The notes: a model not told the origin generated them from the sequence alone. Positions 7,409 through 16,471 are shown, counted from the first letter of the stretch. The stretch is 64,000 nucleotides of DNA from Ignavibacteriota bacterium (GCA_016716225.1 JADJWT010000001.1:372001-436000), one strand, 5' to 3'. Translations and numbers: made by a program.

Positions 7409-9178
7409 ATGAAACAGTTTTTCAAATTTACATTTGCTGCAATGCTTGGGTTTTTTATTTCACTTTTTATTTTGGGTATATTTTTTTTCATTTTCACATT
7501 TGCAATAATTTCTACTATTGATACTGAAGAAACCGTTACTATTAAAAGTAATTCACTATTGGAAATTAAATTAGATTTTGAATTACAAGAAAGATCTTCG
7601 AAAGAACCCAATTTTAGTTTCGGTACAATTCCCTCTTTTGAAAAAGTAATTGGATTAAACGATTTATTAAAAAGTATTGCCTCAGCAAAAGATGATTCAA
7701 AAATAAAAGGAATTTATTTAGACTTAGATAATTTCGTTTCTCCGGGAATTTCAAAACTTTCTGAAATTAGAAATTCATTGTTGGATTTTAAAAATTCTAA
7801 GAAAATTATTGTTGCTCACGGAAATACAATTTCTGAATCCTCATATTATTTGGCAAGCGTTGCGGATAGCATTTATTTAACTCCAACCGGAAATATGGAA
7901 TTTGACGGATTTGGAATTGAACTTACTTTCTTCAAAAAAACATTGGAAAAACTTGATGTTGAACCGCAGATTTTTCAACATGGAAAATTTAAAAGTGCTA
8001 CAGAGCCATTCCGTCTTGATAAAATGAGTGAAGAAAACAGATTGCAATTGAACAAATTTTTAAGTTCAGTTTACGATAAAATAATTTCAGAAATTTCTGT
8101 GAGTAATAAAATTGCTACACAAGATTTAAAAAATATTTCTGCTGAGTTAAAAATAAATTCTGCAGAAAATGCAAAAGAATTCGACTTAATTACAAATTTA
8201 AAATATGAAGATGAAGTTGAATCTATTCTTACAAAATTGGTAAACGATTCATCTGAAAATGAAGTAGAAAAAATTTCATTTAAGAAATATGTAAAATCGG
8301 TGAATTTACAAAATAGCTCGAGTGATAATAGAATTGCTATCATTTATGCAAACGGTGAAATTACAGAAGGAAACGGAGACGAAAGTACAATAGGTATGGA
8401 AAATATTGTAAAATCTCTTGATGAAGCTTACAAAAATGATAGAGTTAAAGCAATTGTTATGCGTGTAAACTCTCCCGGCGGTTCTGCATTAACTTCTGAT
8501 TTAATTTGGCGAAAAATAAAATTAATAAAAAGTGAAAAACCAATTATTGTTTCGATGAGCAATTTAGCAGCTTCCGGCGGTTATTACATTTCTTGTGCGG
8601 CAAATAAAATTGTTGCAGAACCTACAACTTTAACTGGCTCAATTGGAGTATTCGGAATTATTCCAAATGCACAGAAATTTTTTAATGAAAAATTGGGAAT
8701 TACATTTGATGAAGTTTCTACAAGTGAAAATTCAGGTTGGGCAACAATTACAAATCCTTTAAATGAAGTACAGAGAAAATATATTCAAAACCAGATTGAA
8801 AAAATTTATGTTGATTTTGTTTCGCGCGTTGCAGAAGGAAGAGAAATGACTTTTGAACAAGTTGATTCAATTGGACAAGGCAGAATTTGGAGTGGAATTA
8901 ATGCAAAAGAAATTGGATTGGTTGATACTTTAGGAGGAATAAATTTGGCTTTAGAAATTGCAGCGGAATCTGCCGGAATTAAAGATTATAAAATTGTTGA
9001 GTACCCAACTCAGAAAGAAACTTTTGAGAAAATTATGGAAATGTTTTCATCAAAAATTGAAATTGGTTTTAATAAATATTTATTTGGTGAACAATTTAAT
9101 CAAATTGAAAAATTATCTAACGCAATGAAGTACAGCGGAATTCAAACAAGGTTACCTTTTAATTATGAAATTCGCTAA
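7409..9178 (+). CDS. sppA: Signal peptide peptidase SppA (long form)
   Basis: The 589-residue protein is the tandem-domain (67 kDa) form of protease IV, which degrades cleaved signal peptides in the membrane. An N-terminal membrane anchor spans about residues 8-35. The probable catalytic lysine is K195 in GKFKSATEPF, and the serine is S389 in LAASGGYYIS, so the Ser-Lys dyad is complete. A GAGGGAAAA ribosome site precedes the ATG. The gene is followed by a strong hairpin shared with the convergent beta-barrel gene. Identification is firm. Confidence 0.95.
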   Translation: MKQFFKFTFAAMLGFFISLFILGIFFFIFTFAIISTIDTEETVTIKSNSLLEIKLDFELQERSSKEPNFSFGTIPSFEKVIGLNDLLKSIASAKDDSKIKGIYLDLDNFVSPGISKLSEIRNSLLDFKNSKKIIVAHGNTISESSYYLASVADSIYLTPTGNMEFDGFGIELTFFKKTLEKLDVEPQIFQHGKFKSATEPFRLDKMSEENRLQLNKFLSSVYDKIISEISVSNKIATQDLKNISAELKINSAENAKEFDLITNLKYEDEVESILTKLVNDSSENEVEKISFKKYVKSVNLQNSSSDNRIAIIYANGEITEGNGDESTIGMENIVKSLDEAYKNDRVKAIVMRVNSPGGSALTSDLIWRKIKLIKSEKPIIVSMSNLAASGGYYISCAANKIVAEPTTLTGSIGVFGIIPNAQKFFNEKLGITFDEVSTSENSGWATITNPLNEVQRKYIQNQIEKIYVDFVSRVAEGREMTFEQVDSIGQGRIWSGINAKEIGLVDTLGGINLALEIAAESAGIKDYKIVEYPTQKETFEKIMEMFSSKIEIGFNKYLFGEQFNQIEKLSNAMKYSGIQTRLPFNYEIR

Positions 9179-9184
9179 GAATAA

Positions 9185-9216
9185 AACCACCGAGGTTTTC
9201 AAAAACCTCGGAGGTT
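9185..9216. terminator. Bidirectional hairpin between convergent genes
   Basis: CCGAGGTTTT (9190-9199) pairs with AAAACCTCGG (9202-9211), and the stem extends to AACC and GGTT past one A-A mismatch. It lies between the stop of sppA and the stop of the opposing gene at 9224, so it can end both transcripts. Confidence 0.75.
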
Positions 9217-9223
9217 ATGCATT

Positions 9224-9892
9224 TTAATAATAAAATTTAAACCCTATTCTCGCCATTACTCCACTCATATCAAATTCTCTTTCTAAAATTTGCTTTCTTC
9301 CAACATGCGGATCATCAATTTCATAAGTCCAGCTAGGATGTGAAGAATGATATGTAATCTCTGCAACAAAATCAGAATGTCTTCCTAATTGATATGCAAC
9401 GCCAAAACCCAATCTCCAATTAAAATCAAATGCGCCTTCAAATTCATCTTCATTGGGATTCTCATAATTTCTGTAAAATATTAACAATGCTTCAACTCCA
9501 ACACCACCGGTTACATAAGATGAAAATCTAGGTGCCATCGGAAATTTTGCTGTCATATTAAATAAAACCGGAATGCTATGCAAGTTTGTTTTAGCGCGAA
9601 CTTCATTTAGTTCCGAATCGAAAAATCCATAATAATCATTCAATTCTTGAACTAAAATTTGGTCAACATAATTTTTATTAAACCAGTCAACACTCCACCC
9701 AATAACAAAATTTCTATCAATAAATTTTCCGCTTTCGTAACCAATTATAAATCCGGATTCTGTTGCTGAAGGTCCAAAATTACCTAATTTAATTGAAGAC
9801 GATTTAGTAAGATTCTGCTTCGAAAAATATGATCTTGGCTGTGCATAAATTAGAGTTGATAAAATTAGCGTTAAAAAAATTATTCGTTTCAT
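9224..9892 (-). CDS. Outer membrane beta-barrel protein
   Basis: The 222-residue protein has a signal peptide (cleavage after IYAQ near residue 18) and alternating hydrophobic and aromatic strands, ending with a terminal strand FKFYY typical of barrel insertion. Phrases such as WRLGFGVAYQLG and YVTGGVGVEALL resemble the OmpA/OmpX-like porin superfamily. Function is unknown. It is a single gene. A TGGCATTATGATTGTT box about 33 bp upstream resembles a sigma-54 promoter but lacks the -12 GC. Confidence 0.75.
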   Translation of the reverse strand: MKRIIFLTLILSTLIYAQPRSYFSKQNLTKSSSIKLGNFGPSATESGFIIGYESGKFIDRNFVIGWSVDWFNKNYVDQILVQELNDYYGFFDSELNEVRAKTNLHSIPVLFNMTAKFPMAPRFSSYVTGGVGVEALLIFYRNYENPNEDEFEGAFDFNWRLGFGVAYQLGRHSDFVAEITYHSSHPSWTYEIDDPHVGRKQILEREFDMSGVMARIGFKFYY

Positions 9893-10030
9893 AATTACCT
9901 CACAATCAGTTTACGTAATTATAAAACAATCATAATGCCAAAAATTGATTTGTTTTTTTAATGATTTGTGGAAATAAAATCTTTTAATTGTATATTATTT
10001 TCTACAATGAATAATAAAAGCGACAATTTC

Positions 10031-10819
10031 TTAAATCAATCCCAATGAAATTGCAATTCCGAGCAGCATTAACATTATTCCAATTATTATATGAATTGTT
10101 TCAAAGGTAACTTTTTCGAGAAGATATTTTCCTAAAGAAGTTCCAATAAATGCAGAAACTATTCCGGCAATTAATAGATTTTGCAATTCGCTGTTTTGAA
10201 AAATTGCTGAATCAAATTTTAAGAATGTAATTCCGTAAACTAAAATTCTTACTATATCAATTACAATTGCGGAAATGACCATTGTACCGATAAATGATTT
10301 TTTTTCCAATCCGGCATGAGCTAAAAATGCAGTTCGCAAAGCGCCTTGGTGACCTGAAATTCCGCCGAAAAATCCGGAAAGTAAACCGCCAATCGGTATC
10401 ATTTTTTCACTTAATTTTATTTTTTTTAGAAATGGATTTAATTCAACAATGGAAAATAAAATCATCAAAATTCCAATTGTAAGATTCACTGGCGTAACAA
10501 AAAAATCTTTTTCTGAAATTGTGTAATTGTATATTGGCGAAAGATGAGTAACATAATTAAGTAAAAATGCACCCGCAATTGCTGCAAATCCGGCTGGTAA
10601 AGTAAACAACATAATAATTTTCATGTTTGCATACTTACCCATTAAAATTCCTTTGTAAATATTATTTGCAAGATGTACAATTGCCGTTGCAGCAACTGCA
10701 ATTTCAACCGGAAAAAAAATTGCAAAAGCTGGCATTAACAAAGTTCCGAGTCCAAACCCGCTGAAAAATGTTAATCCGGAAACCAATAATGCAATAAACG
10801 AAATTATTATATAGTTCAT
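10031..10819 (-). CDS. TauE/SafE family sulfite exporter-type permease
   Basis: About 262 residues with roughly eight membrane segments. The glycine-rich LSGFFGGISGHQGALRTAFL stretch in the second half is characteristic of TauE/SafE (UPF0721) transporters, which export sulfite or sulfonates or move related anions. I prefer the ATG at 10819 (MNYIIISF) because it begins at the first membrane helix and avoids overlap with the regulator gene upstream; a start at 10864 is possible. It lies 13 bp after the sigma-54 regulator and may be co-transcribed with it. The substrate is not determined. Confidence 0.85.
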   Translation of the reverse strand: MNYIIISFIALLVSGLTFFSGFGLGTLLMPAFAIFFPVEIAVAATAIVHLANNIYKGILMGKYANMKIIMLFTLPAGFAAIAGAFLLNYVTHLSPIYNYTISEKDFFVTPVNLTIGILMILFSIVELNPFLKKIKLSEKMIPIGGLLSGFFGGISGHQGALRTAFLAHAGLEKKSFIGTMVISAIVIDIVRILVYGITFLKFDSAIFQNSELQNLLIAGIVSAFIGTSLGKYLLEKVTFETIHIIIGIMLMLLGIAISLGLI

Positions 10820-10832
10820 TTGATAGTAAAAA

Positions 10833-12200
10833 TTATTCTCTATAAATAATATTATACTTTGCAATTAATCTATGCAGTGATCGCCTATCCAATCCGCATT
10901 CTATTGCAGTTTTAGTAATATTACCTTTGTGTTTTTTTAAATGATATGAAAGATATTCAGTTTCAAATTCTGTAATCGTTTTATCTTTTGCTTCATTGTA
11001 TTGAAGATTTAAAATGCTATTTGAAATGGGTAAATCGTCTTTTAAAATATATTTCGGTAAATCTTCTTTTTGAATAATGTTTGATGTTGATAAATAAAAT
11101 GCGCGACCAATCATATTCTGCAATTCTCTAACATTTCCGGGCCATTGATAAGATTTTAATAATTCTTTCGCATCGTTTGAGAAACTTTTAGCTGGTTTAT
11201 TTTCCTTTTCACATAAACCTTTAAGATAGTGTTCAAGCAAAGGCATAATATCGTCTGTTCTATTTCTCAGAGGTGGAATATGAATTTGAATATTATTTAA
11301 TCTGTAAAATAAATCTTCACGGAAATTTCCGTTTGTTACTTCTTTTTCCAAATCTTTATTTGTTGCGGCAATAATTCTAACATCAATATCAATTTCTTTT
11401 TGTCCGCCAACTCTTCTGATTTTTCTATCTTCAAGCATGCGTAAAAGTTTAATTTGTAATTGTTGGCTCATATCGCCAATTTCATCAAAGAAAAATGTTC
11501 CTTGGTTTGCAAATTCAAGTAAGCCGGGTTTGGTTTTAATAGCTCCGGTAAAGGCACCGCGTTCGTGTCCGAATAATTCGCTCTCAAAAAGATTTTCCGG
11601 CAAAGCTCCACAATTAACCGGAACAAAAGGATTTCCGTCTCTGTTACTTAATTTATGAATTACTCTTGCCACAAGTTCTTTTCCCGTTCCGCTTTCTCCT
11701 ATTATTAAAACATTCATCATTTGCGGAGAAATTTTCTTTACCAATTCAATAACTTCTTTCATTTCCGGACTTTTAAAAATTATTCCAGAGTTTTTAATTG
11801 CCGGTTCTGTTTCTTCTTCAACATTTATTTTTTGTGTTAAAGATTCAAGTGATTTATCAATACATTGAAATAATTTTTTTGATGTAAAAGGTTTTTCAAT
11901 AAAATCAAAAGCGCCTAACTGCATTGCTTCAACACTTGCTTCAATTGTTCCGTATCCGGAAATAATTATAACATTTGTCTGCGGATAATTTTCTTTAGCA
12001 CATTTTAGAATATCAATTCCGGAATATTCATTCATTTTCAAATCAGTTATAATCAAATCAAATTTTTGCGATTTTATTTTCTCCAATGCAATCTTTGGAT
12101 CTAGCAATGAAGTAATATTAAAATTATTTCTGCTCGAAAGAATTTTCTCCAATCCAACAAGCATATCTTTTTCATCATCTATTAAAAGAACTTCAAACAT
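10833..12200 (-). CDS. NtrC-type sigma-54 response regulator
   Basis: The 455-residue protein has a receiver domain (phospho-acceptor D53 in IITDLKM), an AAA+ domain with GESGTGKE and an intact GAFTGA sigma-54 contact loop, and a C-terminal Fis-type helix-turn-helix. It is the partner of the histidine kinase just upstream, whose reading frame ends 2 bp before this gene starts. Its likely target is the canonical -24/-12 promoter at 13864, which reads divergently from the kinase into a cytochrome operon. It activates transcription when phosphorylated; the target assignment is inferred from position. Confidence 0.93.
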   Translation of the reverse strand: MFEVLLIDDEKDMLVGLEKILSSRNNFNITSLLDPKIALEKIKSQKFDLIITDLKMNEYSGIDILKCAKENYPQTNVIIISGYGTIEASVEAMQLGAFDFIEKPFTSKKLFQCIDKSLESLTQKINVEEETEPAIKNSGIIFKSPEMKEVIELVKKISPQMMNVLIIGESGTGKELVARVIHKLSNRDGNPFVPVNCGALPENLFESELFGHERGAFTGAIKTKPGLLEFANQGTFFFDEIGDMSQQLQIKLLRMLEDRKIRRVGGQKEIDIDVRIIAATNKDLEKEVTNGNFREDLFYRLNNIQIHIPPLRNRTDDIMPLLEHYLKGLCEKENKPAKSFSNDAKELLKSYQWPGNVRELQNMIGRAFYLSTSNIIQKEDLPKYILKDDLPISNSILNLQYNEAKDKTITEFETEYLSYHLKKHKGNITKTAIECGLDRRSLHRLIAKYNIIYRE

Positions 12201-12201
12201 T

Positions 12202-12483
12202 TTAATTTCCCCCGTTAAATGTTATTGTGAAAGTTGTACCTTCATTAATTTTACTTTCACAAATAATTTCTGCATTATGATTTTTACAAATATTTTGCAC
12301 AATGTATAAACCAAGTCCGGTTCCTTTTCCCGAATCTTTATTTGTGTAAAATGGCGAAAATATTTTTTCTAGTGATTCTTGATCAATGCCAATTCCATTA
12401 TCACTAATCTTTAATTGAATTTTATTCTCCTCGGATAAATTAATCATAACATTAATAATTCCATTTTCTTTAATTGCATCCAT
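12202..12483 (-). CDS. C-terminal ATPase fragment of the frameshifted heme kinase
   Basis: These 93 residues are the end of a HATPase_c domain: N-box region at MDAIKEN, the G1 box DNGIGI, and GKGTGLGLYIVQNI. In this frame the coding sense extends upstream without a start codon to about 12566 (ISEAIIFGDPNQIEQVVLN), where it would join the frame of the kinase N-terminal part. So it is not an independent gene but the tail of the 12515-13672 reading frame, separated by one extra base. Removing one A from the 7-A run at 12563-12569 restores a single protein of 489 residues ending 2 bp before the response regulator. Confidence 0.8.
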   Translation of the reverse strand: MDAIKENGIINVMINLSEENKIQLKISDNGIGIDQESLEKIFSPFYTNKDSGKGTGLGLYIVQNICKNHNAEIICESKINEGTTFTITFNGGN

Positions 12484-12514
12484 AGAATTTGAAATTAAAT
12501 TTAATACAACTTGC

Positions 12515-13672
12515 TCAATTTGATTTGGATCGCCAAAAATAATTGCTTCGGAAATTTTGAAATTTTTTTAAAAGTGTGGTTTTTCTTTTTTTGATTAATG
12601 GTTCCAACATTTCTGTACACGTTTCAACAAGTTTAACCAGATCAAAATTGGAAAAAGTTTTTGCTGATTTTTTGCTATGCTTTAAAATGTTTCCGGTAAT
12701 TTTGGAAATTTTTTCTATTTGATTATTTACAACATTTAAATCATCAATATATGCAGATAATGATTTATTATTTTCAGCTTCATAAAGTAAATAGTCTGCG
12801 CGAGACATTATAATTGCGGAATGATTATTTATATCGTGAGCCATTGAAGCAGTAAGTTCACCTAATGTTACCATTTTATCAGCCCGCTGTAATTGATCCA
12901 AATGCATTTCATCAATTTTTCCGCGAGAATATTTTAATTCATTCACCATTCTATTGTAGTGATAATTTAAAATTGAAAATTCATCTTTACTCTTTACTGG
13001 CAAATTTAAATTCAAATTACCTTTTTCAACTTCGCTCAAAGCCAAAATAAAATTGCCAAGTGGTTTATTGATAAATTTGTTAAATATGAAATAGAATGAA
13101 AATGCAAGAATTAATAGCAATGCAAATGCTAAAAATATCATATGAAAATAACCTGTGTAAAATTTAACTTCGGCTTTTGTTAAATCAGTATCAACATCAA
13201 GAAATGAATTTATTTTCTCGCTATGGCATGATTGACATCTTTTTTCCATAATAATCGGCTGAATTGCAGTATAAGTATTTGTATTTTCATTTAGTGAAAT
13301 TTTTCGTGCGATAATATTTTTAAGTTTTGTTTTTAAATGTCCCGGTTCAACAATATCAATATGTTTTCCAATTTCATCAAAATGAATTGCATATTTAATA
13401 ATTCCTTCACTATCAATAATTCTGATGTGCTTAATTGATTTATTTTTACCAATTTGCTCAACAATATTTTGAACATTTTTTTCATCTCCTTTCATCATTG
13501 AATTATTAAGTCCGAAAATCATTAAATCAATTGCAGCACCAACCATAATTACGGATCTATCATGGAAATTTTTGCTAAACTGATTTAATAAAAATCCCAC
13601 CGGAATTCCGATACTTAAAACGATTATAATAATTGAAAGGATTATAAACTTACTTTTAATTGTTCTAAACAT
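12515..13672 (-). CDS. Heme-binding sensor histidine kinase (N-terminal part, frameshifted)
   Basis: The chain has a first membrane segment (about 9-31), a periplasmic sensor domain, a CQSCH heme c site at 146-150, a second membrane segment (176-199), a HAMP region, and a dimerisation domain with H279 in ASMAHDINNH. The arrangement resembles Tll0287/DUF3365-type heme sensors, so it probably reads redox state, oxygen or NO. The frame breaks at about 12566 inside the ATPase domain, so this frame ends with unrelated residues (FRSNYFW...). The rest is at 12202-12483. Whether this is a sequencing error or a real mutation cannot be told from here. GAGGT precedes the ATG. It pairs with the NtrC-type regulator downstream. 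Confidence 0.85.
   Translation of the reverse strand: MFRTIKSKFIILSIIIIVLSIGIPVGFLLNQFSKNFHDRSVIMVGAAIDLMIFGLNNSMMKGDEKNVQNIVEQIGKNKSIKHIRIIDSEGIIKYAIHFDEIGKHIDIVEPGHLKTKLKNIIARKISLNENTNTYTAIQPIIMEKRCQSCHSEKINSFLDVDTDLTKAEVKFYTGYFHMIFLAFALLLILAFSFYFIFNKFINKPLGNFILALSEVEKGNLNLNLPVKSKDEFSILNYHYNRMVNELKYSRGKIDEMHLDQLQRADKMVTLGELTASMAHDINNHSAIIMSRADYLLYEAENNKSLSAYIDDLNVVNNQIEKISKITGNILKHSKKSAKTFSNFDLVKLVETCTEMLEPLIKKRKTTLLKKFQNFRSNYFWRSKSN
12563..12569 (-). other. Homopolymer frameshift site in the heme kinase
   Basis: A run of seven A on the coding strand marks where the kinase frame must shift by +1 to continue into its ATPase domain. Deleting one A gives one uninterrupted 490-codon frame (including stop). 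A homopolymer miscall or transcriptional slippage would both fit. Confidence 0.75.
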
Positions 13673-13692
13673 TTTACCTCAAAATTTATTGT

Positions 13693-13710
13693 TGCGACAG
13701 ATTTGTCACA
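13693..13710. promoter_or_regulatory. Possible enhancer (operator) palindrome
   Basis: TGCGACA-N4-TGTCACA is a 7-bp inverted repeat with one mismatch, located between the divergent kinase and receiver genes, about 155 bp upstream of the -24 element. It is a reasonable binding site for the NtrC-type regulator. Single copy, so only moderate support. Confidence 0.4.
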
Positions 13711-13863
13711 CTGAGACTTATTTGCCACACCAAAAAATAATTATTTTACAAATATTAAATATCGTTTAAAATTTATTAATAATCTGCTTAAAAAAAGTGC
13801 AGAAAACTAAGCAAAAAACAAACATTTAAATAAATGACAAATTATCTATTATAAAACCAAAAA

Positions 13864-13879
13864 TGGCATAGGGATTGCA
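13864..13879 (+). promoter_or_regulatory. Sigma-54 (-24/-12) promoter
   Basis: TGGCATAGGGATTGCA matches the consensus in both elements with correct spacing. Transcription would begin near 13890. It drives the lone receiver gene and the nine-heme T9SS cytochrome, next to a divergent sigma-54 regulator gene set. Confidence 0.85.
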
Positions 13880-13902
13880 TATAATAAGTTATTATGGGAA
13901 AA

Positions 13903-14280
13903 ATGTTAATAATTTCTAATGATATTCAGATTAATAATTCTTTGGAAAATTTTTCTAAAGAATTTGGTTGTGAATACAATATCTATAAAAAATCAAATGA
14001 TCCTTTAGATATTGCCTCGGAAGTATTAAGTAAAAATTCTACACTGGTAATTCTTGATGATGATTTTATTGCTCCAAACTCTATTAAACTTCTTGAAACA
14101 ATTAAAAAAGTTAACCCAAAGCTTTCAATAATTTTTATAACGTCAGATTTAAGTATTGAATTGGGAAGAGCAATAAATAATATTGGAGTAAAATTTTATT
14201 TAATAAAACCGATTGATACAATAAATCTTAGAGAATTTATTAACTCGGTAAGAACACAAAATCAAAATTTACATTACTAA
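13903..14280 (+). CDS. Stand-alone receiver-domain protein
   Basis: The protein is one CheY-like receiver domain of about 125 residues with no output domain. The acidic cluster LDDDF near 51-54 supplies the phospho-acceptor, FITSD carries the conserved Thr/Ser, and LIKP carries the conserved lysine. The DDD string and missing upstream acid pair (SND instead of DDE) make it somewhat divergent. I chose the ATG at 13903 because the sigma-54 promoter puts the transcript start near 13890, leaving GGGA properly spaced before this ATG; an ATG at 13894 would be almost leaderless. It is followed after 21 bp by the cytochrome gene, so it may tune the same response. Confidence 0.8.
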   Translation: MLIISNDIQINNSLENFSKEFGCEYNIYKKSNDPLDIASEVLSKNSTLVILDDDFIAPNSIKLLETIKKVNPKLSIIFITSDLSIELGRAINNIGVKFYLIKPIDTINLREFINSVRTQNQNLHY

Positions 14281-14301
14281 TCAACTTATAGGAGGAGCCT
14301 A

Positions 14302-16389
14302 ATGCTCAAAAAAATAACATTAACTATGCTGCTTATATTCCTAACTTTTGGAATGATAAACAGTCAAACGTTAGAAGTTAGACCATATGGAATTTCTGCA
14401 AGAGGAGTTGCCGCAGATACTAATGATATTTTCGAAGTAAAATATAATGGTTTATCAAATGTTGGTGTTGGAACAACAGTTTATTTAGTTGGCGAAGCTG
14501 TTGATACAACTTTTACAAGTCCGGTTTGGAACATCAAAACTAAACCAAGCGGATCAACTGTTACAATTCTTGGAAACCAAGACATAAGCGAAACCAAAAA
14601 AGCTATTTCTATGGTTCTTGATTTAGAAGGAACTTATGTTGTTGAATTCACCGATGGCGGATTAACAAGTGAAATCACATTAAATTCTGCGAAATATGTT
14701 GGAACACCAACTACTGGATTAAAGTGTGGTACTTGTCATTCAGCTGAACAAGCAAAATGGGAAGCTACAGGTCATGCAAACACAGTTAAACCATATACCG
14801 ATGATCCGGCTGGACATTTTGCAAACAGATGTATGAGTTGTCATACAACCGGTTATGATGCAGAAGCCTCAAATAATGGATTCGATGATTTTGAATTCGT
14901 ATTTCCTGCAACATTAGCAGAAGGAAATTATGATGCTTTGGTAGCTGCTTATCCAGATGCAATGCAAAGAGCAAATGTTCAATGCGAAGCTTGTCATGGT
15001 CCCGGCAGTGCTCATAATGGTGTAGTTTCAGATAGCAAAATGGTTTCTGCACAAGCAAGTGCAACGTGCGCATATTGCCATGATTCTGGAACACATCATG
15101 CAATTCCGGCATTATTTACTGAAGCTGGTTTAGATGCAACAGAATTTGATGGTCGCGGTTTCCATGGCGGACATACTGTTGGTGCATTTGTTGGGTCTAC
15201 AAACAGAGATGGATGTTCACCATGCCACAGTGGAGCAGGTTATGTTCAATGGATTAAAGAAGGTAGACCAGCTGATGCATTAGGTTTACCAGCAAAAACA
15301 GCAGTTCGTCCGGATCCAACAAATTTTACATGCGTAACTTGTCATGATCCTCATGATGCAACAAATCCTTATCAATTAAGAGCAAAAGAAACCGTACTTG
15401 GCGATGGAACAGAAATTTCATTTGAAACTTATGGAACTGGTGCTCAATGTATAGATTGCCATAGAAGTAGAAGACAAGCAGCTACTTATGCTCAAGATAT
15501 TAAAAATGGCAGTGCTCATTTTGGTGCTCATCATGGTCCTCAAGGTGATATGCTTTTAGGTAAAAACGCTCCGGATTGGGGAGTTGAATTGCCTAGTTCA
15601 CCTCACGCTATTGCTGGTGGAAATGCTTGTGTTGATTGCCATATGGCTGGCGAATCTGCATTTGACGCAGAAGGAAATTTATTGAAATTCGGCGGACATA
15701 CTTTCAACATGAATAATGAAGAAGGTGAAGATAATGTTGAATCTTGCGAACCTTGCCATGGAAATGTTGGTGAAACATTTAAAGAAAAGAAATTTTATAT
15801 AAACGGAAATGCAGATTTAGATGCTGATGGAACTGCAGAAGGTTTACAAGAAGAAGTTCATGGATTATTAGAAGAATTAGCTACTTATTTACCAAAGAAT
15901 GCTCAAGGCGGAGTTTTAATTCAATCTACAGCTGATTTTACTACTGCTGCAGATGATAGTTTAACACCTAGAATTATGAGAGCTGGTTATGCTTATTTCT
16001 TTGTTGAAGAAGACAGAAGCTTTGGTATCCACAATCCTCAATATACAGTTGCAATGTTAAAAGCAGCAATTGCTGAAATGTCTGGTGATCCAGTTAATGT
16101 TAATGATTTCACAAATTCATTACCAACTGATTACAGATTATCACAAAATTATCCTAATCCATTTAACCCAACAACAAAAATTAATTTCTCTATCCCAGAA
16201 GTTGCAAATGTAAAAGTTACAGTATATGATGCAATTGGTAGAGAAGTTTCAGTATTAGTTAATAAACAAATGAGTGCTGGGAATTATGATGTTGATTGGA
16301 ATGCAGTAAATAATGCTGCTGGTATTTATTATTACAGAATCGAAACCGGTAATTTTGTTGCAACCAAGAAAATGGTATTAATTAAATAA
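14302..16389 (+). CDS. Nine-heme cytochrome c with T9SS sorting domain
   Basis: The 695-residue protein has a signal peptide (cleavage after INSQ near residue 24), a beta-rich N-terminal region, and nine CXXCH sites (CGTCH, CMSCH, CEACH, CAYCH, CSPCH, CVTCH, CIDCH, CVDCH, CEPCH). It ends in a type A sorting domain of about 85 residues beginning LPTDYRLSQNYPNPFNP and ending KKMVLIK. So it should be exported across the outer membrane and held on the surface, or released. It is a candidate extracellular electron carrier. A strong AGGAGGAG ribosome site precedes the ATG, and a good terminator follows. Transcription comes from the sigma-54 promoter at 13864. Terminal partner unknown. Confidence 0.93.
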   Translation: MLKKITLTMLLIFLTFGMINSQTLEVRPYGISARGVAADTNDIFEVKYNGLSNVGVGTTVYLVGEAVDTTFTSPVWNIKTKPSGSTVTILGNQDISETKKAISMVLDLEGTYVVEFTDGGLTSEITLNSAKYVGTPTTGLKCGTCHSAEQAKWEATGHANTVKPYTDDPAGHFANRCMSCHTTGYDAEASNNGFDDFEFVFPATLAEGNYDALVAAYPDAMQRANVQCEACHGPGSAHNGVVSDSKMVSAQASATCAYCHDSGTHHAIPALFTEAGLDATEFDGRGFHGGHTVGAFVGSTNRDGCSPCHSGAGYVQWIKEGRPADALGLPAKTAVRPDPTNFTCVTCHDPHDATNPYQLRAKETVLGDGTEISFETYGTGAQCIDCHRSRRQAATYAQDIKNGSAHFGAHHGPQGDMLLGKNAPDWGVELPSSPHAIAGGNACVDCHMAGESAFDAEGNLLKFGGHTFNMNNEEGEDNVESCEPCHGNVGETFKEKKFYINGNADLDADGTAEGLQEEVHGLLEELATYLPKNAQGGVLIQSTADFTTAADDSLTPRIMRAGYAYFFVEEDRSFGIHNPQYTVAMLKAAIAEMSGDPVNVNDFTNSLPTDYRLSQNYPNPFNPTTKINFSIPEVANVKVTVYDAIGREVSVLVNKQMSAGNYDVDWNAVNNAAGIYYYRIETGNFVATKKMVLIK

Positions 16390-16422
16390 AATAAATTGCC
16401 TCTACTGTTCGTGAATGATATA

Positions 16423-16448
16423 AACCCGGCTTTCGAGTCGGGTTTTTT
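16423..16448 (+). terminator. Intrinsic terminator of the cytochrome operon
   Basis: AACCCGGCT and AGTCGGGTT pair over nine bases (one G-T) around a stable TTCG loop and are followed by four more T. It lies 34 bp after the stop codon. Confidence 0.88.
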
Positions 16449-16471
16449 ATTTCTAATATGGTAATCTTCAA

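Noticed and set aside
9925..9940. TGGCATTATGATTGTT before the 9892 start as a sigma-54 promoter
   Set aside because: The -24 half is good but the -12 half is TTGTT without GC, and no second site or regulator points to it; kept only as a remark in the gene entry.
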